Positions 1-7,305 of a stretch of 32,389 nt of DNA are shown here, one piece after another; positions within the stretch are counted from its first letter, which is position 1; each line of letters begins with the position of its first letter. Position numbers and translations under genes: made by a program. This stretch comes from Brevibacillus sp. GTDB taxonomy: Bacteria > Bacillota > Bacilli > Brevibacillales > Brevibacillaceae. Under the pieces are notes generated by a model. The model had not been told where the DNA came from, did not search any database, and saw only the letters and a list, made by a program, of their open reading frames with translations. The stretch is taken from NCBI GenBank assembly GCA_029240815.1, contig JARDZO010000025.1:1-32389 (forward strand). Reading direction: 5' to 3'.

Positions 1-1
1 G

Positions 2-301
2 GGACAAGAGCTGGCTGTGAAAACAGTGGCATCGATTGAAGCAGTACGCGCGGGGATGGTCACCTTCCTGGCAGCGGCGGAGCATGTACGGTCAAGTATG
101 GACCGAGTCAAAATGCGTTCAGGTGAAGTAGCGGTCGAGATGTCGACCATTACAGCTGTAACAGAGGAATCCGTAGCGAATCTGGAGGAACTGTTTGCTA
201 CCGCGGAGAATCAACACCAAAAAGTGCGTGAAATCACAGAAGAGCTGGGTGAGCTCAACACATTGTCGCATCGCCTGCAGCAGACATTTCAAGAGAAATA
301 A
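2..301 (+). CDS. Methyl-accepting chemotaxis protein, C-terminal fragment (5' end outside window)
   Basis: The frame is open from the first bases of the window, so this is the last ~99 residues of a longer gene whose start lies upstream. It ends in TAA at 299-301. The sequence is alpha-helical and rich in Ala, Glu and Ser, with heptad-like spacing (TAVTEESVANLEELFATAE), which resembles the C-terminal helix of a chemoreceptor signalling domain, where 'EE.....E' methylation-type segments occur. No pentapeptide CheR tether is visible at the C-terminus (it ends QTFQEK). A GTG at position 17 is in frame but has no ribosome binding site, so it is not taken as a start. The chemoreceptor call rests on helical composition and the TEES-type segment only. 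Confidence 0.6.
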   Translation, partial: GQELAVKTVASIEAVRAGMVTFLAAAEHVRSSMDRVKMRSGEVAVEMSTITAVTEESVANLEELFATAENQHQKVREITEELGELNTLSHRLQQTFQEK

Positions 302-324
302 GATAATATGAATAGAAATAACAT

Positions 325-352
325 TTGCTTTTTTGATCGGTTCTGCTAAAAT
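325..352 (+). promoter_or_regulatory. Sigma-A-type promoter of the SAM riboswitch transcript
   Basis: A -35-like TTGCTT (325-330) lies 16 bases before a -10-like TAAAAT (347-352). TG at 344-345 makes an extended -10. Transcription would start near 359, about 25 bases before helix P1 of the riboswitch at 383. Confidence 0.6.
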
Positions 353-382
353 ATATTTGACTATAATCCTATAGAATTACTA

Positions 383-541
383 CCTTATCTAGAGCGGCGG
401 AGGGACTGGCCCGATGAAGCCCGGCAACCACTGTACCTTGTACAGACTGGTGCCAATTCCTACAAGACAGGTGAAAAGTCTTGGAAGATGAGGAAGAGGA
501 CCGTTCCGGACGCAAACTCTTCCTCAGGGAAGAGTTTTTTT
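383..541 (+). promoter_or_regulatory. SAM-I (S-box) riboswitch with transcription terminator
   Basis: The S-box core is unmistakable: GAGGGACTGGCCCGATGAA near 400-418, then GCCCGGCAACC, then GGTGCCAATTCC near 449-460. Helix P1 pairs 383-390 with 486-493. The expression platform is complete. The 3' strand of P1 lies within GAGGAAGAG (490-498), which can pair with CTCTTCCTC (517-525) as an antiterminator. With SAM bound, P1 forms and frees the terminator stem 514-523/528-537 with its T-run. It should therefore be a SAM-OFF switch. The first gene downstream is the BMP lipoprotein at 714, which makes this an S-box in front of a nucleoside-type ABC transporter. Confidence 0.96.
514..541 (+). terminator. 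Riboswitch-controlled intrinsic terminator
   Basis: A 10-bp stem (514-523/528-537) with a TCAG loop runs into seven T residues (535-541). The 5' arm overlaps the antiterminator pairing segment. Confidence 0.93.
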
Positions 542-608
542 ATTTGTCTATCACAAGCGAAATGGAGATATTGTGACAGTAATAACGAACGTTAAGTGTA
601 TATTTCGG

Positions 609-660
609 TGTAATGTACGTAAATTATATTGATTTTTTGGTAAAAAAGCCGTACATTACA
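609..660 (+). repeat. Perfect 11-bp inverted repeat in the leader between riboswitch and first gene
   Basis: TGTAATGTACG (609-619) is exactly complementary to CGTACATTACA (650-660). Between them, T6 (near 633-638) and A6 (near 642-647) can pair as an inner stem. The whole 52 bases could form a long imperfect hairpin in the mRNA leader or a bipartite protein-binding site. No T-run follows, so it is not an intrinsic terminator. Confidence 0.6.
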
Positions 661-713
661 TAAGTAAATAATAAAAAACGAATATAAATGCTTTGGATAG
701 AGAGGGGAACACC

Positions 714-1760
714 ATGAAGAAACTATTGTTGGCATTGACCACATTTGCCGTATTGGCAGCAGGATGTTCGGCAGGAGGCAGCTCTCCGGTAGGAGGCAGC
801 TCTCCAGCTGATAAACCAGAAGGACAAGCAGCAGGACAAGAGGGAGCGGCAAAAAAACGCATTGCCCTGATCCTGCCAGAGAAAATCGGGGTCAACCCAT
901 TCTTCCAGCAAATGGATGAAGGTGCCAAGAAAGCTGGTCAGGAGTTTGGTGCGGAAGTGAAAAGCATCGAGTCCACCGACCATGGAGCGATCGAAGAGAA
1001 TCTTCGCGTAGCGGTGGCAGAAAATTACGACCTGATCATCACTTCCTCCTTTGAAGCAGAGGATGCGTTGAAAAAGGTAGCAGCAGAAAATCCGGATCGC
1101 AACTTCGCGATCATTGATACCGTAGTAGATTTGCCAAACGTCCGCAGTGTTACCTTCCGTGAACAGGAAGCAGCGTACTTGATGGGCGCAGCTGCTGGAT
1201 TGGCTACCAAAACAAATAAAGTCGGCATGGTTGTAGCGATGGACATTCCCCTTCTGAAAAAATGGACAGGCGGATTCCAAGAGGGGATGAAAGCGACGAA
1301 TCCAAATGCAGAGTTCCTCGTTAACTATGTGGGTAGCTTCTCTGACCCGGCAAAAGCGAAAGAACTGGCATTGCTCCAAGCAACCAAAGGGGCTGACTTC
1401 ATTAACGGTGCGGCCGCAGTAGGGGATCTGGGCGTTTTTGAGGCAGCGAAGGAAAAAGGCTTCTACACATCAGGCCAAGATGTTGACCGTACGACCATCG
1501 ATCCAGCGCACATCGTTCTTTCTCAGCTGAAAGGCACGGATGCAGCTGCGTATGAAACCGTAAAATCGTTTGTAGAAGGCTCCCTGAAGCCAGGCGTAGT
1601 GACCTACGGACTGAAGGAAAAAGGTGTGGGTGTAACTTACGTGACCCACGAAAGCAAGACACCGCTGAACGCTTTCATCGGCCAGGAAGTGGTGGACAAG
1701 GTGAAGGCCATCAATGACGAGATCGTCGCAGGTACTCGCAAAGTTCCTGACTCGTTCTAA
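714..1760 (+). CDS. BMP-family (basic membrane protein) substrate-binding lipoprotein of a nucleoside-type ABC importer
   Basis: This 348-residue protein starts at ATG 714, behind the ribosome binding site AGAGGGG. A type II signal peptide ends in the lipobox LAAGC, with Cys18 as the lipidated residue. The mature part begins with a short linker containing a tandem duplication (GGSSP twice) and then the BMP domain (KKRIALILPEKIGVNPFF). BMP proteins such as TmpC, PnrA and NupN bind purine nucleosides and deliver them to a two-permease ABC importer, and all of those partners follow here. It is the first gene behind the SAM riboswitch. The ligand cannot be read from sequence. Upstream control by SAM makes a sulfur-linked nucleoside such as methylthioadenosine worth considering. 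Confidence 0.9.
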   Translation: MKKLLLALTTFAVLAAGCSAGGSSPVGGSSPADKPEGQAAGQEGAAKKRIALILPEKIGVNPFFQQMDEGAKKAGQEFGAEVKSIESTDHGAIEENLRVAVAENYDLIITSSFEAEDALKKVAAENPDRNFAIIDTVVDLPNVRSVTFREQEAAYLMGAAAGLATKTNKVGMVVAMDIPLLKKWTGGFQEGMKATNPNAEFLVNYVGSFSDPAKAKELALLQATKGADFINGAAAVGDLGVFEAAKEKGFYTSGQDVDRTTIDPAHIVLSQLKGTDAAAYETVKSFVEGSLKPGVVTYGLKEKGVGVTYVTHESKTPLNAFIGQEVVDKVKAINDEIVAGTRKVPDSF

Positions 1761-1787
1761 TAGCTGGCAGCACTCGTGCATTTAGGT

Positions 1788-1813
1788 GACCGACTACAGC
1801 TGTGTAGTCGGTC
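1788..1813 (+). repeat. Intercistronic 11-bp perfect hairpin
   Basis: GACCGACTACA (1788-1798) pairs perfectly with TGTAGTCGGTC (1803-1813) around a GCTG loop. It lies between the binding-protein gene and the ATPase gene and has no T-run. Such hairpins commonly protect the 3' end of binding-protein mRNA so that this component is made in excess. That role is inferred from position. Confidence 0.6.
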
Positions 1814-1856
1814 GCTTGTGTATTCGGCGGGAAAATGAGGAGAAGGAGGAGTGGGA

Positions 1857-3386
1857 ATGACATATCGCTTGGAAATGAAGCAGATGACCAAGAAATACGG
1901 AGAATTTACTGCCAATGATAACGTGTCGTTCACCCTGGAGGCAGGCGAGGTTCATGCGATTGTCGGGGAAAACGGAGCAGGGAAAACGACGCTGATGCGG
2001 ATGTTGTACGGGATGGAACAGCCGACATTGGGCGAGATCGTGCTGAATGGCAAGCCAGTTGCTTTCCGCGGCCCCAATGACGCGATTCAGAGCGGGATCG
2101 GCATGGTGCATCAGCACTTCATGCTTTTCGGAGAGTTTAGCGTGGCAGAAAACATCGTCATTGGCTACGAGCCCAAGCAGGCTGGTTTTTTCCGACGCGC
2201 GGAAGCAGTAGAAAAGGTACGTGCCTTAAGCGAGCAGTACCGGATTCCCATCGATCCACAGGCAAAAGTGTCTGTCTGCTCGGTCGGAGAACAGCAACGG
2301 GTAGAGATTCTCAAAGTGTTGTACCAGGGAGCGGAAATCATCGTGCTGGATGAACCGACGGCTGTATTGACTCCGCTAGAGGTAAAGGATTTGCTGAAAA
2401 CGATCCGCTATTTGGCTGAAAGCGGAAAAAGCGTCATCCTGATTACGCACAAGCTGCAGGAAGTAATGGAAGTGTCGGATCGAATCACGGTCTTGCGCGG
2501 AGGACGAGTGACGGGGACCGTTTCCAGGAATGAGACGAATGTGGACGATCTGGCGAGGTTGATGGTGGGCAGGGAGCTGGAGCAGCTGAGCCAGCGCGTC
2601 CCACTGAATGGGAAACGACTGCTGCACGTGGATCAAGTGACAGTGCGAGAGAAACAGACATTATTGGATAACGTAAGCTTTGCTGTTCACCATGGAGAGA
2701 TTGTGGGGATCGCTGGTGTATCTGGCAACGGACAGTCGGAATTGCTCCAAGCTATCAGTGGCTTGCGTCCGGTTCAGGAAGGGAAGATCCATTTAGAGAG
2801 TGCCGATGTGACCAATAAGTCGGTGGAAACAATCCGAATGGCTGGGGTAGCACATATTCCTGAAGACCGTTACTTGTGGGGAACGGCCAAGCAGGAAAGT
2901 GTCGAGGAAAACGCACTGATGGGCTATCAACGCAAACCAGATTTCTATCGACGCGGCGTGATTCTGCGCGACGCGTTTCGTCAGGTGGTACGAGGATGGG
3001 TGGACCGTTTTGCGATCAAAACAGGCTCCCGGCAGCTGCAGGAGTTGGCAGGCAATCTGTCAGGCGGAAACTTGCAAAAACTGATCGTGGCGAGAGAGCT
3101 GGGGCAGGAAACGCCACTGTTGATTGCCGCTGAACCGACTCGCGGCGTTGATATCGGGGCGATGGAGTACATCCATCAGGCTCTCATTGAAAAACGGAAC
3201 AACGGCGATGGCATTTTGCTCGTTTCGTCTGAGTTGTCCGAAATTCTCGCTTTGTCAGACCGAATTCTGGTCATGTATAAAGGGCGAATCGCTGGTGAAC
3301 TGGCAAGATCGGAAGCAACAGAAGAAAAAATCAGCGTGTTGATGGCAGGAGGAAACGTTCATGGCAGCAGTCAGAGAGCTGTGTAA
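1857..3386 (+). CDS. Double-domain ABC transporter ATP-binding protein (NupO/YufO type)
   Basis: This 509-residue protein carries two nucleotide-binding domains in tandem. Domain 1 has Walker A GENGAGKTT at residues 37-45, signature SVGEQQRVEI and Walker B IIVLDEPTAVLTP. Domain 2 has the degenerate Walker A GVSGNGQSE and signature LSGGNLQKLIVAREL, followed by AAEPTRGVDIGA. That asymmetry is normal in the sugar/nucleoside (RbsA/NupO) subfamily. ATG 1857 is chosen over an in-frame GTG at 1851 because AGAAGGAGGA ends at 1850, leaving 6 bases to the ATG and none to the GTG. The 3' end overlaps the first permease gene by 26 bases, which indicates translational coupling. It powers import for the adjoining BMP lipoprotein. 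Confidence 0.93.
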   Translation: MTYRLEMKQMTKKYGEFTANDNVSFTLEAGEVHAIVGENGAGKTTLMRMLYGMEQPTLGEIVLNGKPVAFRGPNDAIQSGIGMVHQHFMLFGEFSVAENIVIGYEPKQAGFFRRAEAVEKVRALSEQYRIPIDPQAKVSVCSVGEQQRVEILKVLYQGAEIIVLDEPTAVLTPLEVKDLLKTIRYLAESGKSVILITHKLQEVMEVSDRITVLRGGRVTGTVSRNETNVDDLARLMVGRELEQLSQRVPLNGKRLLHVDQVTVREKQTLLDNVSFAVHHGEIVGIAGVSGNGQSELLQAISGLRPVQEGKIHLESADVTNKSVETIRMAGVAHIPEDRYLWGTAKQESVEENALMGYQRKPDFYRRGVILRDAFRQVVRGWVDRFAIKTGSRQLQELAGNLSGGNLQKLIVARELGQETPLLIAAEPTRGVDIGAMEYIHQALIEKRNNGDGILLVSSELSEILALSDRILVMYKGRIAGELARSEATEEKISVLMAGGNVHGSSQRAV

Positions 3387-4431
3387 GTCGTTGGTTCAGC
3401 CGATCCTGGCAGTCATGATCGGGCTGTTGACCGGAGCGGTAGTGATTGCAGCAGTAGGCGAATCGGTCGTGGGGACATACCAGGAAATGTGGAAGGGTGC
3501 ATTCGGCAGCTTTTACTTTTTTACTTCCACGATGGCACGCGCGACGCCGATCATGCTGATTGCACTTGGGCTTGCTTTGGCCTTCCGTGCAGGGGTATTT
3601 AACATGGGGGCCGAGGGACAGATGGTGCTAGGAGCCATTAGCGCGACATTGGTTGCTATTTATTTGCCTGCCCCAGGTATCGTAAAAATGCTGGTAGGTA
3701 TCATCGTGGGGATTACAGTCGGCGGGCTATGGTCGCTACTAGCAGGGTACATGGAGGCGAAATTCCGTATTCCCCTGCTCATCTCCACGTTGCTTTTCAA
3801 CTATATTGCCGTATTGTTTGCCAGCTATTTGGTGAGCGATCCGTTTCAGGACAGGACAGGGTCGGCTGCTCTCGCCCAGACTTTGATGCTGGACAAGAGC
3901 GCGTGGCTTCCAAAGCTATTTGCCGGGATGAGCGTTCATGCGGGCTTTTTCTTCGCAATCGCTGCTGCCCTTTTGCTGTTTTGGGTGATCCGTTATACGC
4001 CATTTGGCTATGAGGTCAAGATGCTCGGTCAAAACCCGTTGTTTGCCCGGTATGGAGGGATTAACCAGATCAAGGTGATGCTGACCGGGATGTTTGCCAG
4101 CGGAGGCTTGGCTGGACTGGCAGGAACGGTAGAAGTGCTGGGTTCGCATTATCGATTTGTGGATGGTGCGTTGACGGTGCCCAACTTTGCCTGGACAGGC
4201 ATGATGGCTACGCTACTCGCGAATTCCAATCCGATTGGCATCATTTTTACTTCGATTCTTCTAGCTGCGTTCCAGACAGGGGCAATGGGTGTGGAGCGAA
4301 ATACGGAGGTTCCGCTGGAGCTGGCTAGCGTCATTCAAGCGGTGCTGATCCTATTCATTTCTGCCAAGTTCAGTTATGACTGGTGGAAAAAACGGAAGGC
4401 AAAAGGGGGAGAATCACATGGAGCTGCTTGA
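3361..4431 (+). CDS. ABC transporter permease (NupP/YufP type), nucleoside import
   Basis: This 356-residue hydrophobic protein has about eight or more predicted membrane segments. It belongs to the branched-chain/ribose-type permease group paired with BMP proteins. The motif ARATPIMLIALGLALAFRAG followed by FNMGAEGQM is typical of this permease class. The start at ATG 3361 lies inside the end of the ATPase gene, behind GGCAGGAGG. The C-terminus is lysine-rich (WWKKRKAKGG), consistent with a cytoplasmic tail. It overlaps the second permease gene by 14 bases. The two permeases form the heteromeric channel. Confidence 0.9.
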   Translation: MAAVRELCKSLVQPILAVMIGLLTGAVVIAAVGESVVGTYQEMWKGAFGSFYFFTSTMARATPIMLIALGLALAFRAGVFNMGAEGQMVLGAISATLVAIYLPAPGIVKMLVGIIVGITVGGLWSLLAGYMEAKFRIPLLISTLLFNYIAVLFASYLVSDPFQDRTGSAALAQTLMLDKSAWLPKLFAGMSVHAGFFFAIAAALLLFWVIRYTPFGYEVKMLGQNPLFARYGGINQIKVMLTGMFASGGLAGLAGTVEVLGSHYRFVDGALTVPNFAWTGMMATLLANSNPIGIIFTSILLAAFQTGAMGVERNTEVPLELASVIQAVLILFISAKFSYDWWKKRKAKGGESHGAA

Positions 4432-5329
4432 TTGGTCCCTCATCAGTTCGACCATCCGGATGGTTACGCCGATCTTGTTGGCGGCATTGGGTGGAGCGCT
4501 GTGCGCACGAGTAGGTATTTTCAATGTAGGGCTGGAAGGGCTGGTGCTGGTAGGTGCATTTTCTGCCATCGTCGGGAATCATTTTACGGGTAGTCTGTTC
4601 CTTGCGATTCTGTTTGCCGCGCTGATTTGCGTGTTGTTTTCTCTGCTGTTTGCCTATATGACGATTAGTTTGAAGGCCAATGAAATCGTTGTAGGTGTAG
4701 CGATTAACTTTTTGGCACTCGGACTGACGACGTTCGCGTTGCGTGCGATCTTCGGTGTGAAGGGTGCGTTTTACGATAAGGAGATGGCTGGACTGCCTAA
4801 GCTGGACATTCCGGTAATCAAAGACATCCCAGTGCTGGGAGATATTTTTTCCGGACATTCCCCGCTGGTCTATCTCGCGTTTATCGCGGCCATTCTTCTC
4901 TACTTGTTCTTTTACCGGACGGTTACCGGGTTCCGTGTGCTCGCGGTAGGAATGAATCCTGTCGCAGCTCGCAGTCTCGGGCTCAAAGTGAAGGGGCTGC
5001 AGGTGTTGGCGATCGCGATGTGCGGTGTCTTGTGCGGTTTGGCAGGGGCTCAGCTGTCATTGGGACAGGTCACGATGTTTACGGAGGGAATGACAGCGGG
5101 TCGCGGGTTTATCGCCTTGGTAGCGATGATGATGGGTCAATCACACCCGCTCGGCATCCTGGCGTCCAGCTTCCTGTTTGGCTTGATGGATGCGCTCAGT
5201 ATCCGCTTGCAGGGCTTTTCCTTGCCGACTCAATTTACCTCCATGCTGCCGTACTTGCTGACGATCGTGGCGATGTTCTTTGTAAAAGAGAAAAATCGGG
5301 CCGGAAGCAATCAACAGAGCTCCCGTTAA
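4418..5329 (+). CDS. ABC transporter permease (NupQ/YufQ type), nucleoside import
   Basis: This is the second, smaller permease (303 residues) of the same importer, with about eight hydrophobic segments. The diagnostic segment ARVGIFNVGLEGLVLVGAF near residues 30-48 matches the conserved N-terminal loop of the BMP-associated permease pair. ATG 4418 is used because AAAGGGGGAG precedes it by about 6 bases. A longer in-frame reading from 4376 lies within the previous gene without a good ribosome binding site. It is the last transporter gene before a 191-base gap. Confidence 0.9.
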   Translation: MELLDWSLISSTIRMVTPILLAALGGALCARVGIFNVGLEGLVLVGAFSAIVGNHFTGSLFLAILFAALICVLFSLLFAYMTISLKANEIVVGVAINFLALGLTTFALRAIFGVKGAFYDKEMAGLPKLDIPVIKDIPVLGDIFSGHSPLVYLAFIAAILLYLFFYRTVTGFRVLAVGMNPVAARSLGLKVKGLQVLAIAMCGVLCGLAGAQLSLGQVTMFTEGMTAGRGFIALVAMMMGQSHPLGILASSFLFGLMDALSIRLQGFSLPTQFTSMLPYLLTIVAMFFVKEKNRAGSNQQSSR

Positions 5330-5361
5330 TCCCGACGTGATCACAACGAGATGATTAGAAA

Positions 5362-5450
5362 ACTTGGCTTTACCAAGCCTTTGGTGCAGGCGAAGCCTTA
5401 GTACCCAAAGGGCACAAGTCTCGCTTTCTCACTTCGCTCGAAGTCTCGCT
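5362..5450. repeat. Hairpin-rich intergenic element, possible small dispersed repeat
   Basis: The gap between the permease and oxidoreductase genes holds nested inverted repeats. ACTTG (5362) can pair with CAAGT (near 5414), GCCTTTGG (near 5377) with CCCAAAGGGC (near 5404), and CTTCG/CGAAG forms a small hairpin near 5433-5444. GTCTCGCT occurs twice, near 5418 and 5442. The region is not coding. It resembles a degenerate small palindromic repeat. Other copies in the genome would confirm this but cannot be seen here. Confidence 0.4.
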
Positions 5451-5462
5451 ATGTTACGCTTA

Positions 5463-5500
5463 TACTATCATCCTTAAAATTTTTATACTTTCAGATAGTA
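5463..5500 (+). promoter_or_regulatory. Inverted repeat around a possible -10 box ahead of the oxidoreductase gene
   Basis: TACTATC (5463-5469) and GATAGTA (5494-5500) are perfect inverted repeats flanking an AT-rich core that contains TATACT (5484-5489). This may be a separate regulated promoter for the last two genes of the cluster. The -35 region is poor, so the call is tentative. Confidence 0.35.
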
Positions 5501-5520
5501 AAACAAAGGAGTAGTGCGAT

Positions 5521-6183
5521 ATGGACAAGGCAGAACGTATCAAACGAATGAAGGTCCCTACGGTCGATCCGGCATTGGCCTTGCGCCTGCCTCCGGGGCA
5601 AGTATTGACGGAGCGGTTTCCTATTCTCCATGAAGGAGAAGTACCTGTATACGATATGAGCGAGTGGACGCTGCGGGTATTCGGGGAAGTCGACCGGGAA
5701 GTGACACTGACGTATGAGCAGTTCATGGACTTGCCGCAGACGACGGTCACCTGCGACATTCACTGCGTGACGCGTTGGTCTCGTTTTGACAATGCGTTTA
5801 CTGGCGTTCGTTTCCGTGATTTCATGCAGGCGATTGGCGTCATGCCACAGAGCGCCTATGTCATGCTGCATGGGGATCAAGGCTATACAACCAATCTGGC
5901 ACTCAGCGACCTGGATCGCGATGACGTGATTTTGGCTCATTCCATCGATGGTGAGCCGTTGACAGACAAGCACGGTTGGCCGCTCAGACTGGTCGTCCCG
6001 CACCTGTATTTCTGGAAGAGTGTGAAATGGCTGCGCGGTTTTGAATTCATCCATGAAAATAAGCCTGGCTTCTGGGAGCAAAACGGCTTTCATCTAAATG
6101 GAGATCCTTTCCGGGAAGAGCGGTTCTCCGGTGAAGCGTTGCCGATCCCTGAAGACGAGTGGGAGAAAAAGGAGTTTGATTAA
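5521..6183 (+). CDS. Sulfite oxidase-like molybdopterin oxidoreductase (YuiH type)
   Basis: This 220-residue protein has the compact single-domain molybdopterin fold of the sulfite oxidase/MsrP superfamily, without a haem domain or dimerisation domain. The segment TCDIHCVTRWS holds the likely molybdenum-ligand cysteine, Cys82 in C-V-x-x-W, with Cys78 four residues before. HGWPLRLVVPHLYFWKSVKW is the conserved cofactor-pocket segment. No Tat or Sec signal is visible, so it is probably cytoplasmic, unlike periplasmic MsrP. The start ATG 5521 follows AAAGGAG. It is followed two bases later by the phosphorylase gene, so the two are cotranscribed. The substrate is unknown for this subfamily. Sulfoxide or sulfite chemistry would fit the SAM-regulated context, but that is inference. 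Confidence 0.85.
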   Translation: MDKAERIKRMKVPTVDPALALRLPPGQVLTERFPILHEGEVPVYDMSEWTLRVFGEVDREVTLTYEQFMDLPQTTVTCDIHCVTRWSRFDNAFTGVRFRDFMQAIGVMPQSAYVMLHGDQGYTTNLALSDLDRDDVILAHSIDGEPLTDKHGWPLRLVVPHLYFWKSVKWLRGFEFIHENKPGFWEQNGFHLNGDPFREERFSGEALPIPEDEWEKKEFD

Positions 6184-6184
6184 T

Positions 6185-6904
6185 ATGCTGACCAATCTAA
6201 AGATCGAACCAGAACTACTGCCAAAGCGCGTCATCGTATGCGGAGATCCTAAGCGTGCCGCGTTGATCGCATCCAAGCTGACCAATCACCGTCAGCTCGC
6301 GGAAAACCGGGAATACCACAGCTACGCTGGAGAGTGGAAGGGCGTCGAAGTAGCCATCGTCAGCCATGGAGTAGGCTCGCCGGGAGCGGCAGTCTGTTTT
6401 GAGGAATTGGCAAAAGGCGGCGTCGAGGTCATCATCCGCGTGGGAACAGCTGGTTCGTACCAACAGGCGATCCAACCGGGCAGTCTCGTCATCAGCTCGG
6501 CAGCGGTACGTCAAGACGGCTTGACCAGTCAGCTCGTGCCACCAGGATTTCCTGCAGTTGCCGACCGCCGAGTAGCGGAGGCATTGGTAGAGGCGGCACA
6601 AACTAGCGATTCCGGCTTGCCTATTGCCGAAGGAATCACGTTGACGCTGGACGTTTTCTACAACGGCGTACTGGAATTCCCGCACAAGCTGTACCAAAAA
6701 GCAGGGGTGCTGGCAGTCGAGATGGAAAACTCCGCATTGTTCGTCATTGCGGCTCTTCGGGGAATGAAAGCAGGCTCCATTTTGGCGATTGACGGTTTTG
6801 CGGATACAGACTTGCTGGCAGACTATAATCCTCACACGGAAACATTGGCAAAAGCCATCGAAGCGGAAGCGTTGATTGCTTTGGATGCTGTTGTGGTTGT
6901 TTAA
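6185..6904 (+). CDS. Nucleoside phosphorylase family I (uridine/purine nucleoside phosphorylase-like)
   Basis: This 239-residue protein has a length and motifs of the hexameric NP-I family (PNP_UDP_1). It contains GDPKRA for phosphate binding, SHGVGSPGAA, RVGTAGS, and AVEMENSALF, the segment holding the ribose-binding Glu. These enzymes split a nucleoside with phosphate into a base and ribose-1-phosphate. EMENSALF and the spacing look closer to uridine phosphorylase or DeoD than to the trimeric MTA phosphorylases. The substrate cannot be decided from motifs. The start ATG 6185 lies just after the upstream stop, behind AAAAAGGAG. As the last gene after a BMP transporter it would cleave the imported nucleoside, under the same SAM-riboswitch leader if there is no internal promoter. 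Confidence 0.88.
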   Translation: MLTNLKIEPELLPKRVIVCGDPKRAALIASKLTNHRQLAENREYHSYAGEWKGVEVAIVSHGVGSPGAAVCFEELAKGGVEVIIRVGTAGSYQQAIQPGSLVISSAAVRQDGLTSQLVPPGFPAVADRRVAEALVEAAQTSDSGLPIAEGITLTLDVFYNGVLEFPHKLYQKAGVLAVEMENSALFVIAALRGMKAGSILAIDGFADTDLLADYNPHTETLAKAIEAEALIALDAVVVV

Positions 6905-6915
6905 AATAGACGGAA

Positions 6916-6951
6916 AAATGCCCAGGAGCATATTTTGCATCCTGGGCATTT
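6916..6951. terminator. Bidirectional terminator between convergent genes
   Basis: AAATGCCCAGGAGCA and TGCATCCTGGGCATTT pair around a TATTTT loop with a single bulge. A-run and T-rich flanks on both sides suit termination of the phosphorylase transcript (+) and the ArsR transcript (-). Confidence 0.8.
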
Positions 6952-7278
6952 CTATTCTTCGTTGAATCGGTCGAGCATGGAAATCGCATCGATCAGGTGA
7001 TTGTTGAAAATTTGCCGGGCTATCGATAAAAGCTCGATAATCATTGGATCTCGTAGCGAGTAGGTGACCTTATTTCCGTCCTTTGTTCCGTATACGATGT
7101 TCTTGCTGCGCAAAATGGCGAGTTGCTGGGAAACAGCGGAGCCTTCGCTGCCAATCAAGCCCTGGAGCTCGTTTACGTTCTTGTCTCCTTCAGATAGCAG
7201 CTCCAGGATGCGAATACGCAACGGATGACCCAATGCTTTGAAAAAATCAGCTTTGAATTGCTGTAGTTCTAAATTCAA
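6952..7278 (-). CDS. ArsR-family winged-helix repressor, partner of the SulP transporter
   Basis: This 108-residue protein is a single winged helix. KALGHPLRIRILELLSEGDK is the ArsR N-terminal signature, and SEGSAVSQQLAILRSKNIVYGTKDGNKVTYSL is the recognition helix plus wing. There is no cysteine anywhere in the protein, so the classical ArsR/CadC thiol metal site is absent. The start is TTG at 7278. CGGAGGA lies 8 bases upstream and no ATG is available. It is the second gene after the SulP transporter with a 27-base gap. It probably binds the AT-rich repeats at the SulP promoter and controls its own operon. The signal is unknown. Confidence 0.87.
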   Translation of the reverse strand: MNLELQQFKADFFKALGHPLRIRILELLSEGDKNVNELQGLIGSEGSAVSQQLAILRSKNIVYGTKDGNKVTYSLRDPMIIELLSIARQIFNNHLIDAISMLDRFNEE

Positions 7279-7305
7279 TGAAAAAATCCTCCGTTTTTGA
7301 GTCGT

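Noticed and set aside
581..608. PurR-box-like CGAAC and TTCGG half-sites upstream of the BMP gene
   Set aside because: The half-sites are inverted but only 14 bases separate CGAA from TTCG, shorter than the Bacillus PurBox arrangement as I recall it, and the flanks match poorly.
723..1379. Long antisense reading frame opposite the BMP gene, and similar antisense frames elsewhere (for example 13779-14546, 14559-15752)
   Set aside because: They lie opposite well-identified genes, have no suitable ribosome binding sites and show no recognisable domains, as expected for shadow frames.
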